A DNA stretch of 64,000 bases, from positions 62,001 through 126,000 of the forward strand of contig CAZHYQ010000003.1 of NCBI GenBank assembly GCA_964536805.1, given 5' to 3'. A program made the position numbers and the translations under genes. This DNA is from Longilinea sp964536805 (GTDB lineage: Bacteria; Chloroflexota; Anaerolineae; Anaerolineales; Anaerolineaceae). This document shows, piece after piece, positions 1 through 7,133 of this stretch. Below the pieces are notes generated by a model that saw nothing but the letters and a program-made list of their open reading frames with translations, did not search any database and was not told the origin of the DNA. Positions within the stretch are counted from its first letter, which is position 1. The number at the start of each line of letters is the position of its first letter.

Positions 1-351
1 GCCGCAATTTCAATCCGGGAGGCCTGGGAAAAAGTGAACGAGCTAGGCGGATTGCTCATTCCTGCGCACATCGACCGCAAGGCGTTCGGAATGATTGCGA
101 ATCTCGGCATGATCCCCATCGATACACCCATCGAGGCAGTTGAAATATCACGCCACCTTTCGCCAGCAGCCGCCCGTTCCACCTTCCCCCAACTTGGTCA
201 AATTCCTTTGATAAAAAGCGGCGATGTTCACCGTTTGAACGAGTTTCTGGGGGTGAACCAGCTTTCCATTGAAACACCTTGCATCTCCGAACTTAGGAAA
301 GCAATCCGCAATGAGGAAAATCGCAGCTTGACAATTCTTGAAAGTCATTGA
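1..351 (+). CDS. PHP-domain protein, C-terminal fragment
   Basis: The frame is open from base 1, so only the last 116 residues are present and the start lies upstream. The fragment contains GGLLIPAHIDR, the His-rich strand typical of PHP metal-dependent phosphoesterases, followed by a region (SRHLSP, IKSGDVHRL) like the C-terminal half of those proteins. PHP-domain genes commonly sit just upstream of NuoE in hydrogenase loci of anaerobes, which is the arrangement here. The substrate is unknown; a role in hydrogenase assembly or regulation is inference from position only. Confidence 0.7.
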   Translation, partial: AAISIREAWEKVNELGGLLIPAHIDRKAFGMIANLGMIPIDTPIEAVEISRHLSPAAARSTFPQLGQIPLIKSGDVHRLNEFLGVNQLSIETPCISELRKAIRNEENRSLTILESH

Positions 352-398
352 AACCAATAATGCAGATATGTTTCCAGGCTTTCGATGACATTTATAAA

Positions 399-428
399 TT
401 GACCAGGTCATGGATTGCTGGGTACACT
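399..428 (+). promoter_or_regulatory. Candidate promoter of the hydrogenase operon with overlapping palindrome
   Basis: TTGACC (399-404) and TACACT (423-428) are separated by 18 nt, about 60 nt before the NuoE-like start. The 11-nt palindrome TGACC-A-GGTCA (400-410) overlaps the -35 box and could be a repressor half-site pair. The -10 has two mismatches to consensus, so this is a moderate call. The gap 352-491 holds nothing else recognisable. Confidence 0.4.
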
Positions 429-491
429 GTAAAAAGAGAAATACGGTATGGAAACCGATAATTTTCCAAAAATATCTTTCTGGAGATATGT

Positions 492-998
492 ATGCCCGAA
501 CTTCTTGAAAACGTTCCTGATAACGATCCACTGCGCAACCCTGAACAAAGAATCATCATAGACCGGATTTTGGCCGATAACCGCGACCGCCCGGGCGCAA
601 CGATGGTCGTTCTCAATGAACTGCAAAAACAAATCGGTTTTGTTTCTGAAGCCATGCAGGCTTATGTTGCAGAGCAATTAAAAATACCAGTAAGTTCTGT
701 CCACGGGGTTGTATCGTTTTATTCCTTCTTCACCACCACCCCGCGCGGCCGTCACGTGGTCAAATTCTGCATGGGCACCGCATGCTACGTCGGCGGAACC
801 CCGCAGTTGATCGAAAAGGCCAAGCAAATATTGGGAATTGACATCGGTCAAACCACAAAAGACGGCGCAATCACGTTGGAGGTGTGTCGCTGTGTTGGAG
901 CCTGCTCGCAGGCACCTGTCATGGCAATGGACGATCAGGTGGTGGGCCGGGTCCGTCCAAACAAGCTTCCGCAGTCCATCCGCTCTTTACAGGATTGA
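492..998 (+). CDS. nuoE: NuoE/HydC-like [2Fe-2S] subunit (first copy)
   Basis: A 168-residue thioredoxin-like [2Fe-2S] subunit of the NuoE/HoxE/HydC family, which passes electrons to or from the flavoprotein partner. Cluster ligands are visible as C93 and C98 (FCMGTAC) and C134 and C138 (CVGAC), with an extra C132. The N-terminal helical region and the HGVVSFYSFF block are standard for the family. The ATG follows a GGAG box about 7 nt upstream. It heads the unit NuoE-ATPase-[2Fe-2S] protein-NuoF, the layout of HydABC-type hydrogenase loci, so its cognate flavoprotein is most likely the gene at 2022. Confidence 0.9.
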   Translation: MPELLENVPDNDPLRNPEQRIIIDRILADNRDRPGATMVVLNELQKQIGFVSEAMQAYVAEQLKIPVSSVHGVVSFYSFFTTTPRGRHVVKFCMGTACYVGGTPQLIEKAKQILGIDIGQTTKDGAITLEVCRCVGACSQAPVMAMDDQVVGRVRPNKLPQSIRSLQD

Positions 999-1018
999 TC
1001 CATTAAGGGTAAGCCAGT

Positions 1019-1582
1019 TTGAGAGAACTTTCTTTGCATCTTCTGGATATCGCCGAGAACAGTGTCAATGCCAAGGCAAAAAACATTGAGATTCTAGTTT
1101 CAGAAGATTCGCGTTCTGACCGGCTAACCATGGTAATTACGGATGACGGCACAGGTATGGATGCTGAAACAGCCGCGCGCGTTACCGATCCGTTTGTGAC
1201 CTCGCGCACCACACGCAAAGTGGGTCTGGGATTGCCTTTCCTGAAAATGGCCGCGGAAAGTTGTGAAGGTTTCCTGACACTGCAGTCCCAAAAAGGGGTT
1301 GGAACCCGGGTGGAGGTCGAATTTCAGCGCAGTCATATCGACCGCATGCCGCTAGGCGACTTGCCCGGTACCCTTTTGAGCTTGTTAATTGGTTTCCCGC
1401 AAGTCCATTGGATTTTCACCTACCGCGGAAATGGCGTTGAGTACAAATTCGACGACGCGGAGATAAAAAAGGAATTGGATGGGATTCCATTAAGTGAACC
1501 GAACGTAATTAAATACTTACGGGAAATGATCCATGATGGAATACAGGCCATTCAGCCTGATGCTGAAAAAGCATTCACATAA
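1019..1582 (+). CDS. Histidine-kinase-like ATPase of hydrogenase loci
   Basis: A 187-residue GHKL ATPase domain with no sensor or phospho-acceptor histidine module. The N-box (DIAENSVNA), G1 box (DDGTGMD) and G2 box (VGLGLP) are all present in the N-terminal 90 residues. The likely start is TTG at 1019, about 8 nt after AAGGG; no ATG gives a complete N-box. Proteins like this recur between NuoE and NuoF in [FeFe]-hydrogenase operons, where their job is not established (an anti-sigma-like or assembly role has been guessed). Its presence in a [NiFe] locus is the notable point. Confidence 0.8.
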   Translation: MRELSLHLLDIAENSVNAKAKNIEILVSEDSRSDRLTMVITDDGTGMDAETAARVTDPFVTSRTTRKVGLGLPFLKMAAESCEGFLTLQSQKGVGTRVEVEFQRSHIDRMPLGDLPGTLLSLLIGFPQVHWIFTYRGNGVEYKFDDAEIKKELDGIPLSEPNVIKYLREMIHDGIQAIQPDAEKAFT

Positions 1583-1620
1583 AGCAAAATCACTAACAAC
1601 TTCCCTATAGGAGCAATGCA

Positions 1621-1992
1621 ATGCCTACGATTAAAACACTTGATGATTTGAAGAGAATTCGTGAAGAAGCTCTCGAAAAAAGAAAAATGAAGACAGCCGC
1701 CGGAAATATCCAGGTTGTTGTTGGCATGGGAACCTGCGGGATTGCGGCAGGCGCCCGTGAAACCATGAAAGCGATCCTGGAAACAATCGAAAAAGACAAT
1801 ATCAGCGGAATCACTGTCACCCAGACGGGTTGCATCGGTTTATGCGAACGCGAACCAATCGTCATGGTTACTGTCGGAGAAGATGCCAAAGTCACCTATG
1901 GAAAAGTTACACCCGATGTTGCCCGCCGCATCCTCAAGGAACATGTCGGAGAAGGCAAAGTCGTCGAAGATCATAAGATCGCGATCCAGTAG
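1621..1992 (+). CDS. Thioredoxin-like [2Fe-2S] ferredoxin
   Basis: A 123-residue single-domain protein with the (2Fe-2S) ferredoxin-like thioredoxin fold found beside HydB genes. Visible cysteines are C39 (GMGTCGIAAGA), C71 and C75 (QTGCIGLC). Only three of the four expected ligands are in the usual places, which I recall as typical of this stand-alone subfamily. The ATG follows TAGGAG by 7 nt. It probably docks on the HydB-like flavoprotein encoded 29 nt downstream; a direct electron-carrier role is inferred. Confidence 0.8.
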   Translation: MPTIKTLDDLKRIREEALEKRKMKTAAGNIQVVVGMGTCGIAAGARETMKAILETIEKDNISGITVTQTGCIGLCEREPIVMVTVGEDAKVTYGKVTPDVARRILKEHVGEGKVVEDHKIAIQ

Positions 1993-2021
1993 ACAAAATT
2001 CAAAATAACAAGGTTACCCAA

Positions 2022-3803
2022 ATGAAGTATTATCGCTCACATGTACTGGTCTGCGTCGATCCAGAATGCCTGCGAAAAGGCGCTCATGAAACCCTGGATG
2101 CTTTTCAGGATGAGCTGGTTGCCCAGGGATTGATCGACGAAGTTCAGGTACTCGAAACCTCACGGATCGGGAATTGCTCGCAGGGTCCTGAAATGATGGT
2201 ATATCCGGAAGGCGTTCATTACACCGGATACACTGTGGATGACATTCCTTACATCGTCGAAGAACACTTCCTCAAAGGGCGTATTGCCAAGAAATTTGAA
2301 CTGACGGCTGAGACATCTATCGACGAAGAACTCAGCGCCCCGACTGCCAAAGAAGTGCGCGTTGTCCTGCGCAATTGCGGCAAAATCGACCCTGAGAACA
2401 TCGAGGACTATATCGCCGAAGACGGCTACATGGGTCTAGCCAAAGCTTTGACCGCCATGACGCCTGAACAGGTGATTGATGAAGTGTTGGCCTCCGGCTT
2501 ACGCGGACGCGGCGGTGCCGGGTTCCCAACCGCGAAGAAATGGCAGTTCTGCCGCGCCAGTGCCGGATCAGTCAAATATGTCATTTGCAATGCAGATGAA
2601 GGCGATCCGGGCGCATTCATGAACCGCCGGGTTCTGGAAGGCGACCCGCACGCAGTCATCGAAGGGATGATCATTGCCGCATACGCGATTGGCTCCTCCC
2701 AAGGCTATATCTACTGCCGCGCCGAATACCCAATTGCGGTTCAAACCCTGAATATTGCCATCGATCAGGCACGTGCCATGGGGTTCCTGGGAAAGAATAT
2801 CCTTGGAACGGACTTCTCCTTTGATTTGGAAGTTCGGATGGGGGCCGGCGCATTTGTCTGCGGCGAAGAAACAGCCCTGATGTCTTCCATCGAAGGCAAA
2901 CGCGGCGAACCGCGTCCGCGACCTCCCTTCCCGGCCGTTAGCGGCTTGTGGGCCAAGCCATCCAACGTCAATAACGTTGAAACATTCGCAAATGTCTCCC
3001 AAATTATCACCAATGGTGCTGCATGGTATGCCCAATACGGCACCGAAAAAAGTAAAGGTACCAAAACCTTCGCTCTGGCTGGAGATGTAAAGCACACCGG
3101 TTTGATTGAGGTGCCCTTCGGCATTTCATTGCGCGAGGTCATTTTCGACGTAGGCGGCGGCATCAAGGATGACAAGGGGTTCAAAGCCATTCAAACGGGT
3201 GGTCCAATGGGCGGTTGTTTACCCGAAGCCTATTTGGATTTGCCGGTGGATTATGAATCCCTGACGGCAGCCGGCTCGATGATGGGTTCAGGCGGCCTGG
3301 TGGTGATGGATGAAGAAACTTGCATGGTGGATATTGCCCGTTTCTTCATGGAATTTACGCAGGAGGAAAGCTGCGGAAAATGCACTCCTTGCCGCGTTGG
3401 CACCAAGCGCATTCTTGAAATTCTGGATCGGATCTGCGGCGGTAAAGGCCAGGAAGGCGACATCGAGCTGCTCGAAACGCTTTGCGAGCAAATCAAACAA
3501 GACAGCCTTTGCGGTCTGGGTCAAGGTGCACCTACACCGGTAGTCAGCACGCTGAAGCATTTCCGCGATGAATATGAGATCCACATCAAGGAAAAACGTT
3601 GTCCAGCCAAGGTCTGCAAAGCCTTGATCCGTTATGAAATTCTGCCTGATTTTTGCACGGGCTGTACAGTTTGCGCCCGCAATTGCCCAACCGGTGCCAT
3701 AACTGGCGAACGGCGACAGACTCACGTGATTGATACAGAAACGTGCGTCCGCTGCGGTATTTGCATGCAGGTCTGTAACTTTAACGCGATCGTCATACGT
3801 TGA
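2022..3803 (+). CDS. nuoF: HydB-type NuoF flavoprotein with C-terminal 2x[4Fe-4S]
   Basis: This 593-residue subunit oxidises or reduces NAD(P)H through FMN. Order of domains: a thioredoxin-like domain (1-90) with C11, C16 and C52 but one ligand missing; the FMN/NAD fold with GLRGRGGAGFPT, NADEGDPGAFM and GAGAFVCGEETA; an SLBB segment; the NuoF [4Fe-4S] site (SCGKCTPC and a later Cys in LCGLGQ); and two ferredoxin clusters at C545/548/551/555 and C575/578/581/585. The GDPGAFM signature and the C-terminal ferredoxin domain mark it as HydB/HndC-like rather than complex-I NuoF. It is the candidate site for flavin-based electron bifurcation. Confidence 0.92.
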   Translation: MKYYRSHVLVCVDPECLRKGAHETLDAFQDELVAQGLIDEVQVLETSRIGNCSQGPEMMVYPEGVHYTGYTVDDIPYIVEEHFLKGRIAKKFELTAETSIDEELSAPTAKEVRVVLRNCGKIDPENIEDYIAEDGYMGLAKALTAMTPEQVIDEVLASGLRGRGGAGFPTAKKWQFCRASAGSVKYVICNADEGDPGAFMNRRVLEGDPHAVIEGMIIAAYAIGSSQGYIYCRAEYPIAVQTLNIAIDQARAMGFLGKNILGTDFSFDLEVRMGAGAFVCGEETALMSSIEGKRGEPRPRPPFPAVSGLWAKPSNVNNVETFANVSQIITNGAAWYAQYGTEKSKGTKTFALAGDVKHTGLIEVPFGISLREVIFDVGGGIKDDKGFKAIQTGGPMGGCLPEAYLDLPVDYESLTAAGSMMGSGGLVVMDEETCMVDIARFFMEFTQEESCGKCTPCRVGTKRILEILDRICGGKGQEGDIELLETLCEQIKQDSLCGLGQGAPTPVVSTLKHFRDEYEIHIKEKRCPAKVCKALIRYEILPDFCTGCTVCARNCPTGAITGERRQTHVIDTETCVRCGICMQVCNFNAIVIR

Positions 3804-3844
3804 CAGGTATCCCAAGAGAGCCTGTAACTACCCAGGAGGATAGC

Positions 3845-4324
3845 ATGACCGTTGCAACCGTAGATGGCCAGGTCGTTCTCGAAGCGGTGAATAAAGCCGT
3901 AGAAGACCATGGCGCCACGATCGATGAATTGATCCCGATTCTGAACGATGTGAACCGTGCTCTTGGATACTTGCCTGCACAAGCGCTGGATGAGATCAGC
4001 CGGCGCCTTCGGGTGCCAAAAAGCCAGTTATTTGCTGTTTCCAGTTTTTATCGCATGTTTTCCACAAAACCGCGCGGACGCCATGTTATCCAATTTTGCG
4101 AAAGCGCCCCTTGCCATGTGGTTGGCGGCCGCCAGGTCTGGCAATCCCTCCTCGACACACTCGATCTCGAATCGGGTGAAACCAGCCCGGATGGTAAATG
4201 GACTTTGGTAACCACCAGCTGCCTGGGCGTTTGCGGCGTAGGTCCGGTCTTCATCATTGATGACGACATCTACGGAAATGTTGCACCTGAGCAGATCTCC
4301 GAAATCCTTGCCCGGTACAGTTGA
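3845..4324 (+). CDS. nuoE: NuoE-like [2Fe-2S] subunit (second copy)
   Basis: A 159-residue NuoE homologue and a second, diverged copy in the same operon. All four cluster ligands are visible: C85 and C90 (FCESAPC), C126 and C130 (SCLGVC). The ATG at 3845 is chosen because AGGAGGA lies 5 nt upstream; upstream in-frame codons would overlap the previous gene. It is followed after 16 nt by its probable partner, the second NuoF. In that partner the thioredoxin-like domain has lost its cysteines, so this subunit may carry the pair's only [2Fe-2S] centre. Confidence 0.9.
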   Translation: MTVATVDGQVVLEAVNKAVEDHGATIDELIPILNDVNRALGYLPAQALDEISRRLRVPKSQLFAVSSFYRMFSTKPRGRHVIQFCESAPCHVVGGRQVWQSLLDTLDLESGETSPDGKWTLVTTSCLGVCGVGPVFIIDDDIYGNVAPEQISEILARYS

Positions 4325-4340
4325 TCAAAGGAGCCTAACA

Positions 4341-6017
4341 ATGAAAACTTATCGAGCGATGGTTCTGGTTTCGGGCGACCCACTAAGCATTGAACGCGGT
4401 TCGCAACAGGTCTATGCGAAACTTGAAGAAGAAATTGCGGCCTTTGGACTGCAGGATGAAATATCGCTTTCCATGGTGAACGATATTGGCCGCCATGATG
4501 CCGCTCCCCTTGTGATTGTTTATCCGGATGCAGTAATTTATGGTCCGATCGCCCCGGAAAATGTTCACACACTGGTTGAAGAACATCTTTACAAAGGCCG
4601 GGTTGCGGCCGGGCTGCAAGCGCCGCTCAAAGAAATGACCGGCCGTATCGCCTGGCTTTCCGCCCGCAAAGGCACTTTGCCGGCAGAACAACGCATCGTT
4701 CTGGAACGCGCCGGTTTGATCGACCCTGAGAGTATTGAAGATTACATCATCAATGATGGTTATCAGGCGCTCGGCAAGGTTCTTGCTGAAATGACGCCGT
4801 CGGATGTGATTGCCGAATTGGAAAAGTCCGGGTTGCGCGGTCGGGGCGGTGCGGGGTTCCCGACCGGTTTGAAGTGGAAATTTGTTGCCAAAACAGCCGC
4901 CAAGCAAAAATACGTCATTTGCAACGCTGACGAAAGCGAACCTGGTACGTTTAAGGACCGCCTGATTTTGGAAGGCGACCCTCACAGCATCATCGAAGCC
5001 ATGACAATTGCAGGCTACGCAGTTGGTGCCAGCGAAGGCTATATCTACATCCGCGGCGAATATTCGCTTGCACAGGAACGGATGCACCGGGCAATTTTAA
5101 AGGCACAGGAGATGGGTTTCCTGGGCGAGCACATCTTTGAAACCAATTTCAACTTCAAGATTCACATCCACAGCGGCGCCGGCGCCTACATCTGCGGTGA
5201 AGAAACTGCTTTGATTGAGTCGATTGAAGGCAAACCCGGCGTTCCACGTGCCCGTCCGCCTTTCCCAACCACCAATGGCTTATGGGGGATGCCGACCCTG
5301 GTAAATAATGTCGAAACGCTGGCAAATGTCCCGGCAATCATCCGGCACGGCGCTGGCTGGTACCATTCCTTTGGAACGCCCAGCAGCCCTGGTACCAAGG
5401 TTTATACCATGCTCGGAAACGTCAATGTCACAGGTGTGGTCGAAGTTCCCATGGGAATTACCCTCCGCGAGATCATCACAATCTACGCCAAAGGCATGAA
5501 AAAGGGTTCCACTTTCAAATTGGCACAGACTGGCGGCTCGAGCGGTTCGGTCATTCCAGCCAGTTTGCAGGACACGCCCATGGATTTCGATTCTTTTGGA
5601 AAAGCGGGCGTCGCGTTGGGATCTGGTGCGCTCTTGATTTGCGATGAGGATACCTGCGTGGTGGATCTGGCAAGAGTGCTTGTCAACTTCTTCCGCGTCG
5701 AGAGTTGCGGAAAATGCGGTCCTTGCCGCATCGGCTCGCAGCGTGCTTATGAAATTCTGACTTCGATCACCGAGGGACAGGGTACGTTGAAGGATCTTGA
5801 CACGCTCCTGGAATTGAGCAGCAATATGGCAATCATGTCCAATTGCGGCCTTGGGCAAACTGCCGGCACCCCCATGGCGGATATCCTCAAATATTTCCGT
5901 GCAGAAGTGGAAGCCCATATCAAGCTTAAAGTTTGTCCTGCTGGCGTCTGCTCTATGAAAGACCACCACCGTGAAGAAAAAACCGCAGAGCCGGCTGAAT
6001 CGGTAGCGAAACGGTGA
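4341..6017 (+). CDS. nuoF: Complex-I-type NuoF flavoprotein (second copy)
   Basis: This 558-residue NuoF homologue differs clearly from the first. The FMN/NAD motifs are intact (GLRGRGGAGFPTG, NADESEPGTFKDR, GAGAYICGEETA), as is the [4Fe-4S] site (SCGKCGPC, plus the Cys of NCGLGQ). The N-terminal thioredoxin-like domain (1-90) keeps its length but has no cysteine at any cluster position (for example VLVSGDPLSI where copy 1 has VLVCVDPEC), and there is no C-terminal ferredoxin domain. SEPGTFKDR is the complex-I NuoF form. The ATG follows AAAGGAG. The two NuoF proteins therefore look specialised rather than redundant. Confidence 0.92.
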   Translation: MKTYRAMVLVSGDPLSIERGSQQVYAKLEEEIAAFGLQDEISLSMVNDIGRHDAAPLVIVYPDAVIYGPIAPENVHTLVEEHLYKGRVAAGLQAPLKEMTGRIAWLSARKGTLPAEQRIVLERAGLIDPESIEDYIINDGYQALGKVLAEMTPSDVIAELEKSGLRGRGGAGFPTGLKWKFVAKTAAKQKYVICNADESEPGTFKDRLILEGDPHSIIEAMTIAGYAVGASEGYIYIRGEYSLAQERMHRAILKAQEMGFLGEHIFETNFNFKIHIHSGAGAYICGEETALIESIEGKPGVPRARPPFPTTNGLWGMPTLVNNVETLANVPAIIRHGAGWYHSFGTPSSPGTKVYTMLGNVNVTGVVEVPMGITLREIITIYAKGMKKGSTFKLAQTGGSSGSVIPASLQDTPMDFDSFGKAGVALGSGALLICDEDTCVVDLARVLVNFFRVESCGKCGPCRIGSQRAYEILTSITEGQGTLKDLDTLLELSSNMAIMSNCGLGQTAGTPMADILKYFRAEVEAHIKLKVCPAGVCSMKDHHREEKTAEPAESVAKR

Positions 6018-6022
6018 TAACA

Positions 6023-6946
6023 ATGAACGGCGAATTCTCCATCGATGCCATTCTGCCACCCGATATGGCCCAAAAGGCTGAAACCATCGGTGTAAAGAAG
6101 GCCAACCTGCCAGCTGGTCGCTTATTTTTGCTGGCAGTTTTGGCCGGTGCATTCATTGCACTGGGTGCAATTTTCGCCACCACGGTCAGCGCCGGCAGCA
6201 TTACCATCAAAGACGCGCTTGGGCAGGTCAGCGCCAGCAGTGCGCTCCCTTATGGAATCACGCGATTGGTGGCGGGAATTGCCTTCTCGTTGGGCCTGAT
6301 TCTGGTTGTGGTTGGAGGAGCAGAGCTATTTACAGGAAACAACCTGATCATCATGGCTTTTATGAGCCATAAGATCAACCTGCGCCAGCTTCTGCGAAAT
6401 TGGGCCATCGTTTATGCAGGCAATTTCGCTGGATCGATATTAACTGCGTTGATTATGTTTATCACAAACCAGTACATGCAGGGCAATGGCGCTGTTGGTC
6501 TGAATGCGCTAAACACCGCAAATACCAAAGCCGGTATCGCTTTCATTCCAGCCCTGGCGTCGGGTGTAATGTGCAACGCTTTGGTCTGTCTTGCCGTTTG
6601 GCTAACCTACTCAGCCCGCAGCACCACCGACAAAATTCTCGCCATCGTTTTGCCCATCACTGCATTCGTCGCTGCCGGATTTGAGCACAGCGTGGCAAAC
6701 ATGTATTTCATCCCAATTGGCCTTTTTGTCAAAACATGGGGAAGTGCATCCTTTTTTCAGACTATTGGCAAGACAGCCAGCGATTTTGCCAATTTGACCT
6801 GGGGAAATTTACTGGGCAATCTCATTCCTGTAACAATCGGCAACATCATTGGAGGAGCGGTTTTGGTTGGAGCTGTATATTGGCTTGTATATCTGCGAAA
6901 AGATCAAACACGTTCGATATCTGAACCCGGAAAGGAGCTTTCTTAA
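6023..6946 (+). CDS. Formate/nitrite transporter (FNT) family channel
   Basis: About 307 residues with six hydrophobic segments and the FNT signatures GGAELFTGNN in the second helix region and WGNLLGNLIPVTIGN near the last. FNT proteins pass formate, nitrite, hydrosulfide or lactate as pentamers in the membrane. A GTG at 6014 overlaps the stop of the preceding gene and would add three residues; the ATG at 6023 is used here and neither has a strong ribosome site. Its place inside a hydrogenase operon suggests formate exchange coupled to H2 metabolism, but no formate dehydrogenase catalytic subunit is present in the window, so the substrate is open. Confidence 0.88.
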   Translation: MNGEFSIDAILPPDMAQKAETIGVKKANLPAGRLFLLAVLAGAFIALGAIFATTVSAGSITIKDALGQVSASSALPYGITRLVAGIAFSLGLILVVVGGAELFTGNNLIIMAFMSHKINLRQLLRNWAIVYAGNFAGSILTALIMFITNQYMQGNGAVGLNALNTANTKAGIAFIPALASGVMCNALVCLAVWLTYSARSTTDKILAIVLPITAFVAAGFEHSVANMYFIPIGLFVKTWGSASFFQTIGKTASDFANLTWGNLLGNLIPVTIGNIIGGAVLVGAVYWLVYLRKDQTRSISEPGKELS

Positions 6947-6961
6947 TAGCCAGTATTTGGA

Positions 6962-7031
6962 TAGCAAAAGGGTATATTCATAGTAGGGATCAAGGAAAGA
7001 ATACACATCCCAAAAACACAGCCTTTTGCTA
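6962..7031. repeat. 10-bp perfect inverted repeats, 50 bp apart, in the FNT-HydA gap
   Basis: TAGCAAAAGG (6962-6971) is repeated in inverse as CCTTTTGCTA (7022-7031). The outer TA dinucleotides could be a target duplication around 8-bp terminal repeats, or the arms may simply form a long-range stem in the operon transcript. The rest of the 187-nt gap 6947-7133 shows no gene and no convincing promoter. Confidence 0.35.
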
Positions 7032-7133
7032 CACTGACAGCACAGAAAGCAGGATCTCGGTTCATCACCCCGTCAATCACCGGATTTATTCCGCTATCAC
7101 CTGTAATCCCATTTGAAGCATCAGGGAGTTCAA

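Noticed and set aside
5280..6152. 290-residue open frame on the minus strand opposite the second nuoF
   Set aside because: It lies antisense to a gene with clear family motifs, has no ribosome site, and its translation shows no domain. It is a shadow frame.
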